Position numbers and translations under genes: made by a program
Shown: one piece after another, positions 24,815-31,857 of the stretch
Position numbering within the stretch: position 1 is the stretch's first letter
Layout of the letters: every line of letters starts with the position of its first letter
Notes under the pieces: generated by a model
Seen by the model: only the letters and a program-made list of their open reading frames with translations
The model's database searches: none
Told to the model about the DNA's origin: nothing
NCBI GenBank assembly: GCA_900553755.1
Contig: USEX01000015.1
Location: forward strand, 1 to 31,857
Origin: an uncultured Clostridium sp.
GTDB taxonomy: Bacteria; Bacillota; Clostridia; TANB77; CAG-508
Direction of reading: 5' to 3'
Length of the DNA stretch: 31,857 nt

Positions 24815-25603
24815 ATGCAAGTTATTACAAGTAAAGATAATGAAATAATAAAAAGTATAAAAAAATTGAAAGATAAAAAATATAGAGATGAAGAAGGCCT
24901 TTACATAATAGAAGGTATAAAAATAATTGAAGAAGCTATAGAGGAAGAAGCGGATATTAAAAAGATTGTTATTTGCGAAGAATGTGTAGCGGCTGGGGAA
25001 ATAGAGCAGAAATTATTATACACGATTGCAAAATATGATTGTATATATGTTAATAAAAAAGTATTTGGATTTTTAACAGATGTAGTAGCACCTCAAGGAA
25101 TTTTAGCTGTAGTTGAAAAACCAAGCAAAGCAACAAAAATAAACTACACAGAAGATATAATACTTGCATTAGATGGTATTCAGGATCCAGGAAATTTAGG
25201 AACTATATTAAGAACTGTAGATAGCGTTGGACTAAAGCAAATAATAGTAACAAAAAATACTGCAGATTGCTATAATCCAAAGGTAGTAAGGTCAACAATG
25301 GGAGCCATATTTAGAGTAAATGTAATAGAAACAGACGATTTATGCAAAACTTTAAAAGATGCTAAAAAAAGCAAGTATGAAATAATAGCTACATCATTGG
25401 ACACACAAAATAGCATTTATGATATTAGTTATAAAAAGAAAGTAATAGTAATAGGAAACGAAGCAAATGGTGTTACAAAAGAAGTACAGGATTTTGCAAA
25501 TAAAAAGGTAAAAATACCTATGTTAGGTAAAACAGAAAGCCTAAACGCCTCTGTCGCAACAGGAATAATTTTGTATGAATATGTAAGGCAGAAAATAAAA
25601 TAG
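24815..25603 (+). CDS. TrmH/SpoU-family 2'-O-ribose RNA methyltransferase
   Basis: This 262-residue enzyme transfers methyl from S-adenosylmethionine to a ribose 2'-OH of rRNA or tRNA. The N-terminal substrate-binding domain (about 1-100; IIEGIKIIEEAIEE) precedes a SPOUT knotted domain. That domain has LDGIQDPGNLGTILRT (about 118-133), VRSTMGAIFRV, IGNEANGV (about 212-219) and ESLNASVATGIILYE near 242. This matches the YsgA/RlmB-like group encoded beside housekeeping genes in many Bacillota; the target nucleotide cannot be read from the sequence. TGGAGGAAG precedes the ATG, 46 bases after mfd, suggesting co-transcription. A terminator follows. Confidence 0.9.
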   Translation: MQVITSKDNEIIKSIKKLKDKKYRDEEGLYIIEGIKIIEEAIEEEADIKKIVICEECVAAGEIEQKLLYTIAKYDCIYVNKKVFGFLTDVVAPQGILAVVEKPSKATKINYTEDIILALDGIQDPGNLGTILRTVDSVGLKQIIVTKNTADCYNPKVVRSTMGAIFRVNVIETDDLCKTLKDAKKSKYEIIATSLDTQNSIYDISYKKKVIVIGNEANGVTKEVQDFANKKVKIPMLGKTESLNASVATGIILYEYVRQKIK

Positions 25604-25642
25604 TAAAGGGACCATAAATAATGGTCTCTTTACTTCACGTTT
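25603..25642. terminator. Bidirectional terminator between the methyltransferase and asnS
   Basis: GTAAAGGGACCAT (25603-25615) pairs with ATGGTCTCTTTAC (25621-25633) with one G-T pair and a 5-base loop. A T-run begins shortly after on the plus strand, and an AT-rich tail follows on the minus strand. Confidence 0.8.
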
Positions 25643-25651
25643 TTTTCTGAT

Positions 25652-27040
25652 CTAAAAATCACAATTATTTGGTGTTCTTGGATAAGGGATTACATCTCTT
25701 ATATTTTCCATACCTGTAATATACATAAGCAATCTTTCAAAACCAAGACCGAAACCAGAGTGGATGTTAGAACCATATCTACGCAAATCTAAATACCAAT
25801 ATAAAGGCTCAGTATCAATATGCATTTGTTTCATACGTTCTACTAATTTATCGTAATCTTCCTCTCTTTGAGAACCACCCATAATTTCACCAGCACCAGG
25901 AACTTCTAAGTCTACGGCTGCTACAGTTTTGCCATCTGGGTTAACTTTCATATAGTAAGATTTTATATCCTTTGGCCAATTTTTAACGAAAACTGGACCA
26001 TTAAAATATTCTGTGATGTATTTTTCGTGTTCTTTTGCTAAATCTTCGCCATAGTCTGGCTCAAATTCCCATTTTCTATCAGCTTTTTTCAAAATATCTA
26101 TAACATCTTTGTGGTCTATTCTTACGAAATTTGAGTTAATTAATTTTGTAAGTTTTTCAATTAAACCATTCTCGATAAATTTATCGCAAAAAGCTATTTC
26201 TTCAGGGCATTTTTCTAAAACTTGTTTTACGATGTATTTTAAGCAATCTTCTTCGATATCCATCAAACCATCTAAATCACAGAAAGAAATTTCAGGTTCA
26301 ATCATCCAAAATTCATTAGCATGAGTTTTAGTGTTTGAGTTTTCACTTCTTAAAGTTGGACCAAAAGTATAAATTTTTCCAAAAGAAGCAGCAAATGTTT
26401 CTCCATGTAATTGACCAGAGCCTGTAATATAAGCTTTCTTTCCGAATAAATCTTCAGAAAAATCTGTCTTACCATCTTTTTGAGGTAGTGGCTTGTCCAA
26501 ATCTAAAGTTGTAAGCTTAAACATTTCAGCAGAACCTTCACAGTCTGCACATGTAATAATTGGAGTATGAACATATACATATCCATTATTTTGAAAATAT
26601 TCGTGTATTGCAAAAGCTGCAACGCTTCTAATTCTGAAAACTGCACTAAATGTATTTGTACGAGGACGCAAATAAGCAACAGTTCTTAAATATTCAAAAG
26701 AATGTCTTTTCTTTTGAAGAGGGTAGCTATTATCTGATAAATTGAATATATCAATAGATTTTGCATGCAACTCAAAAGCCTGCTTAGCATTTTCAGTTTT
26801 TACCAATCTACCTTCCACAATGATTGTTGAACTAATTGATAATTTACAAACTTCGTCAAAATTAGACAATTCATTAGTAAATACTACTTGCAAATTATTA
26901 AAAAAGGAACCATCATTTATTTCTATAAAACCAAAGGTTTTAGAGTCTCTAACAGTGCGGACCCATCCAGAAATTTTAATTTCTTTGTTCATATAGTTAT
27001 CTGTATCGCGATATAAACTTTTAATATCTACATTTTCCAT
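25652..27040 (-). CDS. asnS: Asparaginyl-tRNA synthetase
   Basis: This class II synthetase of 462 residues charges tRNA-Asn with asparagine directly. The start is MENVDIKSLYRD at 27040, seven bases after GAAAGGAG; the longer in-frame opening upstream to 27103 is untranslated. The OB-fold anticodon domain (about 18-110; IKISGWVRTVRDSKTFGFIEINDGS) precedes the catalytic domain, with LRPRTNTFSAVFRIRS (motif 1), GPTLRSENSNTKTH (motif 2) and FGLGFERLLMYITGMENIRD (motif 3). It ends PRTPNNCDF, the typical AsnRS terminus. It is divergent from aspS, and no T-box leader fits in the short upstream region. Confidence 0.96.
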   Translation of the reverse strand: MENVDIKSLYRDTDNYMNKEIKISGWVRTVRDSKTFGFIEINDGSFFNNLQVVFTNELSNFDEVCKLSISSTIIVEGRLVKTENAKQAFELHAKSIDIFNLSDNSYPLQKKRHSFEYLRTVAYLRPRTNTFSAVFRIRSVAAFAIHEYFQNNGYVYVHTPIITCADCEGSAEMFKLTTLDLDKPLPQKDGKTDFSEDLFGKKAYITGSGQLHGETFAASFGKIYTFGPTLRSENSNTKTHANEFWMIEPEISFCDLDGLMDIEEDCLKYIVKQVLEKCPEEIAFCDKFIENGLIEKLTKLINSNFVRIDHKDVIDILKKADRKWEFEPDYGEDLAKEHEKYITEYFNGPVFVKNWPKDIKSYYMKVNPDGKTVAAVDLEVPGAGEIMGGSQREEDYDKLVERMKQMHIDTEPLYWYLDLRRYGSNIHSGFGLGFERLLMYITGMENIRDVIPYPRTPNNCDF

Positions 27041-27074
27041 ATATAGTCTCCTTTCACGTAATAAAACTGAAAAG

Positions 27075-27103
27075 ATTATATAATGCAAAAAAAGAAAAGT
27101 CAA
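27075..27103 (-). promoter_or_regulatory. Promoter for asnS
   Basis: On the minus strand TTGACT (27103-27098), a 17-base spacer and a perfect TATAAT (27080-27075) lie 34 bases upstream of the asnS start. Confidence 0.75.
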
Positions 27104-27121
27104 TAAAAATGCTAGAATCTA

Positions 27122-27150
27122 TGGACTTTTGAAGGAAAAAAGTATACAAT
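27122..27150 (+). promoter_or_regulatory. Candidate promoter for aspS
   Basis: TGGACT (27122-27127) and TACAAT (27145-27150) are separated by 17 bases, 41 bases before the aspS ATG. The -35 match is moderate. Confidence 0.4.
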
Positions 27151-27191
27151 ATATGTATTAATTTTAAGATGCAAAATTATGGAGGAATACA

Positions 27192-28952
27192 ATGATAAAT
27201 AAATACAAAACAAACAATTGCGGAGAATTGAGCTTAAAAAATGTAAGAAATGAAGTAAGGCTTTCAGGCTGGGTACAAAGAATTAGAAATTTGGGAGGAA
27301 TGACATTTATTGATTTAAGAGATCAATATGGAATAACCCAAGTTGTAATATCAGAAGAGTTGAAGCAAAAGCTAGATAAATTATACACAGAAAGTGCTAT
27401 TTGCGTGGAAGGAACTGTAGTAGAACGTTCAAATAAAAATAGCAAAATACCTACTGGTGATATAGAAATAGAAGCCAAAAACATAGAAATATTGGGAGAA
27501 TGCGAACCAACTCTACCATTTGAAATAAATTCAGAAAAGGCAGATATATCATCTGTAAGAGAAGATTTAAGGCTTGAATATAGATTCTTGGATTTAAGAA
27601 ATGATAAGATACACAATAATATTTTATTACGTTCAAAAATTATGAAAGCATTAAGAGATAAGATGGATGAATTAGGCTTTGCAGAAATTCAAACTCCAAT
27701 ACTTGCAAATTCTTCACCAGAAGGAGCAAGAGATTTCTTGGTACCAAGCAGATTGCATCCAGGAGAATTTTATGCGCTTCCTCAAGCACCACAGCAATTC
27801 AAACAATTGCTTATGATTTCTGGCTTTGATAAATATTATCAAATAGCACCATGCTTTAGAGATGAAGATCCAAGAGCAGATAGGGCACCAGGTGAATTTT
27901 ATCAATTAGACTTTGAAATGTCATTTGCAACTCAAGAAGATGTATTCAAAGTAATTGAAGAAGTGGTACCACCAATTTTTAGGAAATTTACAAATTGGAA
28001 AGTTCCAGAAGGTGAAATCCTTAGAATACCTTATAGAGAAGCAATGGAAAAATACGGTATTGATAAGCCGGATTTAAGAAACCCATTAATCATTCAAGAT
28101 GTAACAAAGGTATTTGAAAATAGCGAATTTAATGCATTCAAAGATAAAACAGTAAAGGCAATAGTAGTTCCAGAAGGAGCAAAGCAAGGAAGAAAATTCT
28201 TTGATAATATGGTAGAATTTGCCGTAGAAGAGCAAGGAGCAAAAGGGCTAGCTTGGGTAAAAATAGATGAAAACAATACACCACAAGGTGGAATTGCAAA
28301 ATTCATTACAGAAGAAGCATTAAGCAAATTAGAAAAAGAATTTGGAGTAAAACCAGAAGACAGTATATTCTTCATTGCAGATAAATTAGAAACAGCGCAA
28401 AAAATAGCAGGACAAGTTAGAATAGAACTTGGAAAAAGGCTTGATTTATTAGAAAAAAATATATACAGATTCTGCTTTATCGTGGATTTCCCAATGTATG
28501 AATATAATGAAGATGAAGGAAAAATAGATTTTAATCACAATCCATTTTCTATGCCACAGGGCGGATTAGAAGCTTTAGAAAACAAAGACCCATTAGAAAT
28601 TTTAGCATATCAATACGATTTAGTATGTAATGGATACGAAATGGCATCAGGAGCAGTTAGAAACCATGACTCAAAATTAATGGTAAAAGCTTTTGAAATA
28701 GCTGGATATACAGAAGAAACAGTGGAAGAGAGATTTGGAGCCTTATATAAAGCATTCAAATATGGCACTCCACCACATGCAGGAGCAGCCCCTGGATTAG
28801 ATAGAATGGTAATGCTAATAGCAGATACTCAAAATATAAGAGAAGTAATAGCATTTCCAAAGAATAAAAAAGCTAGAGATGTAATGATGAATGCTCCAAG
28901 TAAAGTTGATGAGCAACAATTAAAAGATGTACATATAAAAATTACAGAATAA
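27192..28952 (+). CDS. aspS: Aspartyl-tRNA synthetase, bacterial type
   Basis: This 586-residue class II synthetase has the bacterial layout. An OB-fold anticodon domain (about 1-110; VRLSGWVQRIRNLGGMTFIDLRDQYG) comes first, then the catalytic core with FLDLRND, SSPEGARDFLVPSRLHPGEFYALPQAPQ and CFRDEDPRADRAPGEFYQLD. The bacterial GAD insertion lies at about 290-415, and motif 3 is PGLDRMVMLIADTQNIREVIAFPK. With AsnRS encoded next door, a discriminating enzyme specific for tRNA-Asp is likely, but this is inference. GGAGG precedes the ATG. A small coiled-coil gene starts 21 bases after the stop. Confidence 0.97.
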   Translation: MINKYKTNNCGELSLKNVRNEVRLSGWVQRIRNLGGMTFIDLRDQYGITQVVISEELKQKLDKLYTESAICVEGTVVERSNKNSKIPTGDIEIEAKNIEILGECEPTLPFEINSEKADISSVREDLRLEYRFLDLRNDKIHNNILLRSKIMKALRDKMDELGFAEIQTPILANSSPEGARDFLVPSRLHPGEFYALPQAPQQFKQLLMISGFDKYYQIAPCFRDEDPRADRAPGEFYQLDFEMSFATQEDVFKVIEEVVPPIFRKFTNWKVPEGEILRIPYREAMEKYGIDKPDLRNPLIIQDVTKVFENSEFNAFKDKTVKAIVVPEGAKQGRKFFDNMVEFAVEEQGAKGLAWVKIDENNTPQGGIAKFITEEALSKLEKEFGVKPEDSIFFIADKLETAQKIAGQVRIELGKRLDLLEKNIYRFCFIVDFPMYEYNEDEGKIDFNHNPFSMPQGGLEALENKDPLEILAYQYDLVCNGYEMASGAVRNHDSKLMVKAFEIAGYTEETVEERFGALYKAFKYGTPPHAGAAPGLDRMVMLIADTQNIREVIAFPKNKKARDVMMNAPSKVDEQQLKDVHIKITE

Positions 28953-28973
28953 GATGTAAAGGCAGGTGATTTT

Positions 28974-29168
28974 ATGGAAGAAGAAAAAACACTTGCAGAA
29001 ATAAAAGTAGCATTAGATGAAATAAAAAATGAAATAACTAAAAATAACAAAATAATTATGCAAAGGTTGAACAGCTTGTATGAATATAACGAAATAAATG
29101 ATATGCGAGCAAGAGTTTTTAGTAAACAATTAGAAATGTTAAAAAATGAAATAACAAAGAAAAACTAA
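28974..29168 (+). CDS. Small coiled-coil protein of unknown function
   Basis: This 64-residue, strongly charged, helical ORF begins MEEEKTLAEIKVALDEIKNEI and has heptad-like spacing of Ile, Leu and Val throughout. It contains no cysteine, membrane segment or motif. A moderate ribosome site (AGGCAGGTG) precedes the ATG. The gene lies between aspS and murT in the same direction with short gaps, so co-transcription with aspS is likely. Its small size makes it the least certain coding call in this operon, but its length, start signal and spacing support it. Confidence 0.6.
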   Translation: MEEEKTLAEIKVALDEIKNEITKNNKIIMQRLNSLYEYNEINDMRARVFSKQLEMLKNEITKKN

Positions 29169-29177
29169 GAAAGGAGA

Positions 29178-29196
29178 GTATGAATGCAATTCATAC
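29178..29196 (+). promoter_or_regulatory. Hairpin masking the start codon of the murT leader ORF
   Basis: GTATGAAT (29178-29185) and ATTCATAC (29189-29196) form a perfect 8-bp stem with loop GCA. The stem contains the ATG of the leader ORF, and AAAGGAG (29170-29176) sits directly at its base. This arrangement could limit translation initiation of the leader and hence of murT. Confidence 0.6.
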
Positions 29197-29215
29197 GATA
29201 TATACAAAAAGATGA
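29180..29215 (+). CDS. Eleven-codon leader ORF coupled to murT
   Basis: The only good ribosome site before murT (AAAGGAG) stands four bases from ATG 29180 and 36 bases from the murT ATG. The ORF encodes MNAIHTIYTKR and stops at TGA 29213-29215, overlapping the murT start as ATGA. MurT has no ribosome site of its own, so its translation probably depends on ribosomes ending here. The peptide has no run of one amino acid as in classical attenuators. The start at 29180 competes with ATG 29184 in another frame, which opens a 14-codon ORF. Confidence 0.5.
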   Translation: MNAIHTIYTKR

Positions 29216-30585
29216 AAAGAACTGTTAGATTTTATTTTGCATTAGTAGTATCTAAAATGGTAAAAAACTTATTAAAACTGCTAAATAGAGAAGCATCATA
29301 TTTACCAGGGAAAATAGCAATAAAAATTTGTCCAGACTTTTTAGGAATGATAGCAAAACCAAAAATAATCATTGGTGTAACAGGAACAAATGGAAAGACA
29401 ACTGTATCAAATTTAATTACAGACTGCCTAGAAAAATGTGGTTATACTGTATTAAATAATAGATTTGGCTCAAACATAAATGCAGGAATAGCAAGCAGCT
29501 TAATAAAAAATGTTACAATTAGCCAAAAGGTAAAGGCAGATATTGCAGTATTAGAAATAGATGAAAGAAGTTCGCCTAAAATCTATCCATATTTAAAGCC
29601 TACATATCTAGTGTGCAACAATCTATTAAGAGACTCAATAAAAAGAAATGCACATCCAGAGTTTATATTTAATGTTATAAATAATGCTTTGCCAGAAGAA
29701 ACAAAATTAATATTAAATGCAGACGATTTAATAAGCAGCGCTTTAGGAAAAAATAATGCGAAAGTGTACTTTGGTGTTGGAAAGCAAGAAGGCGATTTGA
29801 AAGAGAGTAGAAACATAATAAACGATATAAGAATTTGCCCAAACTGCCAAACAAAGCTAGAATACAACTATGTGAAATATAATCATATAGGAAATGCGTA
29901 TTGCCCTAATTGTGATTTTAAATCTAAGGAAGCAGATTATTTAGTAACGAATATAGATTATGAAAAAGAAATTCTAACAGTTAAACATACAGAAATAGAA
30001 ACAGAATATAAGCTATTAAACAACAGCATATTCAATATTTACAATATGGCTGCAGTAATTACTCTACTAAGAGAATTTGGACTGTCTGCTGAAAAAGTGC
30101 AGGAATTATTTAAAGACTTAAAAATTACAGAAACAAGATATACAAAAGAAGAAATAAATGGAGTAAAACTAATAAGCAACATGACAAAAGGTCAAAACTC
30201 AATTGCTACATCATGTGTATTTGATTATATAAGCAAAGAGCCAGGCAAAAAGGAAGTTGTTTTAATATTAGATGATGCTTATGATGCAAAAGACTCTGTA
30301 GAAAATTTAACATGGATTTATGATACAGATTTTGAATTTTTAAAAGACGATAACATAGAAAAAATAATAGTTGGAGGAATTAGAGCCAAAGATTATTATA
30401 TAAGACTATTGCTAGCAGGAATAGATAAAGATAAAATAATCTGTGAGAAAGAAGAGCTAGATACTTATAAATACCTATCATTAGATAAAGACAAAACAAT
30501 ATATGTATTGTTTGAATTATATAAGTATGATGTGGCAGAAAAATTAAAACAGAGAATTAGAGATGCAATAAAGGAGGCAAAATAA
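29212..30585 (+). CDS. murT: Lipid II isoglutaminyl synthase ligase subunit MurT
   Basis: MurT, with the glutaminase GatD, amidates the alpha-carboxyl of D-Glu in the lipid II stem peptide to D-isoglutamine at the inner membrane face. This 457-residue Mur-ligase-like protein has the ATP loop GVTGTNGKTTVSNL (55-68), then EIDERSSPKIYPYLKP. A zinc ribbon follows (CPNCQ near 208 and CPNCD near 230), a MurT hallmark. The C-terminal DUF1727 domain contains LDDAYDAKDSVENLTWIYDTDFE, corresponding to the conserved aspartate-containing segment. The ATG lacks its own ribosome site and overlaps the stop of a short leader ORF (ATGA). The stop overlaps the start of gatD by one base. Confidence 0.95.
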   Translation: MKRTVRFYFALVVSKMVKNLLKLLNREASYLPGKIAIKICPDFLGMIAKPKIIIGVTGTNGKTTVSNLITDCLEKCGYTVLNNRFGSNINAGIASSLIKNVTISQKVKADIAVLEIDERSSPKIYPYLKPTYLVCNNLLRDSIKRNAHPEFIFNVINNALPEETKLILNADDLISSALGKNNAKVYFGVGKQEGDLKESRNIINDIRICPNCQTKLEYNYVKYNHIGNAYCPNCDFKSKEADYLVTNIDYEKEILTVKHTEIETEYKLLNNSIFNIYNMAAVITLLREFGLSAEKVQELFKDLKITETRYTKEEINGVKLISNMTKGQNSIATSCVFDYISKEPGKKEVVLILDDAYDAKDSVENLTWIYDTDFEFLKDDNIEKIIVGGIRAKDYYIRLLLAGIDKDKIICEKEELDTYKYLSLDKDKTIYVLFELYKYDVAEKLKQRIRDAIKEAK

Positions 30586-31292
30586 TGGTAAAAATAGAAG
30601 TATTGTTTTCAGAAGTTTGCAACCTATATGGAGACTTGTTTAATATAAAATATCTAGAAAGATGCTTAGGAGAAAATTGTAAAATATATTATACAAATAT
30701 ATCTGATGAACCTAAATTTGTTAAAGAAGATATAAATATGATATACATGGCTCCGATGACAGAAAGAACACAAGAATTAGTAATAAAAAAATTATTACCA
30801 TATAAAGAAAGAATACAAGAATTAATAGATAAAAATGTGGTATTTTTACTAACAGGAAATGCACCAGAAATTTTTGGTAAATACATAGAAAACGAAGACG
30901 GAAGTAAAATAGATGCATTAGGAATATTAGATTTATATGCAAAAAGAAATATGATGGCTAGACATAGCAGCATGTTCCTGGGAAAGTATGAAGATATAGA
31001 AATAATAGGATACAAAGACCAATTTACAATGGCATATTCCGATAATTCAAATAACTATTTTGCACAAGTAATTGGAGGAATAGGCTTAAATAAGGAAAGC
31101 AAATTGGAAGGAATAAAAATAAATAATTTAATTGCAACTTATGTATTAGGACCAATTTTAATATTCAATCCGTTATTAACAAAGAAAATACTTGCTATGC
31201 TTGGAATAGAAAAGCCAGAACTAGCTTACGAAAAAGAGATAATGGATGCATATAACCAAAGATTAGAAGAAGTAAAAAGTAGAATAAATTAA
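30585..31292 (+). CDS. GatD-like glutamine amidotransferase homologue lacking the catalytic Cys and His
   Basis: This 235-residue protein overlaps murT by one base (TAATG) with AAGGAGG upstream, the normal GatD position. Family features remain: NLYGDLFNIKYLERCL at the N-terminus, GKYIENEDGSKIDALGILDLY, an FTMAYSDN segment and ATYVLGPILIFNPLL at the end. In active GatD the nucleophile lies in CGGYQ(L/F)LG; here the same place reads TGNAPEIFG, with Thr90 for Cys. The catalytic His of TYLHGP is Leu188 in TYVLGP, and the GGGQ motif reads APMTER. Glutaminase activity is therefore not expected. The protein may be a structural partner of MurT, which might use free ammonia, or have a new role. It is full length, so this is substitution, not decay. 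Confidence 0.88.
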   Translation: MVKIEVLFSEVCNLYGDLFNIKYLERCLGENCKIYYTNISDEPKFVKEDINMIYMAPMTERTQELVIKKLLPYKERIQELIDKNVVFLLTGNAPEIFGKYIENEDGSKIDALGILDLYAKRNMMARHSSMFLGKYEDIEIIGYKDQFTMAYSDNSNNYFAQVIGGIGLNKESKLEGIKINNLIATYVLGPILIFNPLLTKKILAMLGIEKPELAYEKEIMDAYNQRLEEVKSRIN

Positions 31293-31315
31293 TTATTAAG
31301 TGAACATCATAAATA

Positions 31316-31344
31316 TTGAAAAAGATATTGCAGTATGATATAAC
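31316..31344 (+). promoter_or_regulatory. Promoter for rlmN
   Basis: TTGAAA (31316-31321), a 17-base spacer and TATAAC (31339-31344) lie 42 bases before the rlmN ATG. Confidence 0.6.
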
Positions 31345-31386
31345 TTAATAAATTAAAAATGAATATAGAAAGTGAAAGCATTATAT

Positions 31387-31857
31387 ATGAAAAATATAAA
31401 AGACTATGATTTATCGGATTTAAAAGAAGAGATGATAAGCATAGGAGAAAAAGGATTTAGAGCAGAACAAATATTTAAATGGCTATATGTAGATAAAGTA
31501 AAAGATTTTGATGAAATGACAAATTTATCATTAGAATTAAGAGAAAAGCTAAAAGAAAACTACACAATATGCAATTTCAAAATATTAAAAAAATTAGAAT
31601 CAAAAGATGGTACAAAGAAGTATTTATTTGATGTACTAGATGAAAATGCAATAGAAAGTGTTCTAATGGAGTACCACCATGGCAAAACAATATGTGTATC
31701 ATCACAAATTGGATGCAAAATGGGATGCAAATTCTGTGCTTCAACAGGAATCCCTTTCATAAGAAATCTTACACCAGGTGAAATAGTTGAGCAAATACTT
31801 GCAGTTGAACAGGATATACAAGATAAGATTTCTAATATTGTATTCATGGGGATAGGC
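31387..31857 (+). CDS. rlmN: 23S rRNA (adenine2503-C2)-methyltransferase RlmN, 5' part
   Basis: The first 157 codons of a radical SAM methyltransferase are present; the gene runs off the window. It methylates C2 of A2503 in 23S rRNA and, in many bacteria, A37 of some tRNAs. The N-terminal segment FRAEQIFKWLY is the family's RNA-binding accessory domain. It is followed by VLMEYHHGKTICVSSQIGC and the iron-sulfur motif CKMGCKFC (CxxxCxxC), then IRNLTPGEIVEQIL and VFMGIG, the start of the GxGEP motif. The catalytic C-terminal Cys lies outside the window. The ribosome site is weak (GAAAGTGAAAG). Confidence 0.95.
   Translation, partial: MKNIKDYDLSDLKEEMISIGEKGFRAEQIFKWLYVDKVKDFDEMTNLSLELREKLKENYTICNFKILKKLESKDGTKKYLFDVLDENAIESVLMEYHHGKTICVSSQIGCKMGCKFCASTGIPFIRNLTPGEIVEQILAVEQDIQDKISNIVFMGIG

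Noticed and set aside
27041..27191. Possible T-box leader for the aminoacyl-tRNA synthetase genes
   Set aside because: The gap is only 151 bases, holds two promoters and shows no T-box sequence or antiterminator pair.

Overview
The window is AT-rich (roughly 30% GC by eye) chromosomal DNA. It uses A/T-ending codons and mostly AGA for arginine, with strong AGGAGG-type ribosome sites. The gene content is Bacillota: gdpP-rplI-dnaB, tilS-ftsH, murT-gatD, a PASTA-domain class B penicillin-binding protein and a sortase-type surface protein. This fits an uncultured, probably gut-associated member of the Clostridia; the species cannot be named from the sequence alone.

Bases 1-1330 are accessory DNA. 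They hold the 3' end of a formylglycine-generating-enzyme-like gene whose last codons look like the variable region of a diversity-generating retroelement (DGR). A dense cluster of inverted repeats follows, then a gene with a MutS domain I-like N-terminus (the 'MSL' type of DGR accessory protein) and a tail that resembles the C-terminus of a large serine recombinase. No reverse transcriptase or template repeat is visible, so the rest of the retroelement lies upstream, elsewhere, or is lost.

Bases 1330-12060 carry envelope and signalling genes. They are an acyl-ACP thioesterase, a membrane-anchored transglutaminase-like protein, a convergent class B penicillin-binding protein, a divergent large secreted protein (predicted thioester domain, four repeats, SVQTG sorting signal), an Ig-like membrane-anchored protein, a CmpB-type membrane protein and a diguanylate cyclase with a degenerate receiver-like domain.

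Bases 12070-19250 are a housekeeping run in one direction: gdpP (c-di-AMP phosphodiesterase), rplI, dnaB, tilS, ftsH and a small membrane protein. A cysteine desulfurase follows. Two small unrecognised minus-strand genes with different arginine codon use sit between it and mfd.

Bases 21200-31857 hold mfd, a TrmH-family RNA methyltransferase, divergent asnS and aspS, a small coiled-coil ORF, murT with a short overlapping leader ORF, a gatD homologue that has lost its predicted catalytic Cys and His, and the 5' part of rlmN cut by the window edge.

The best candidates for new biology are the DGR remnant with its palindrome cluster and chimeric MSL gene, the apparently inactive GatD beside MurT, and the hairpin-masked leader ORF coupled to murT. 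No tRNA, rRNA, CRISPR array or complete insertion sequence was seen.
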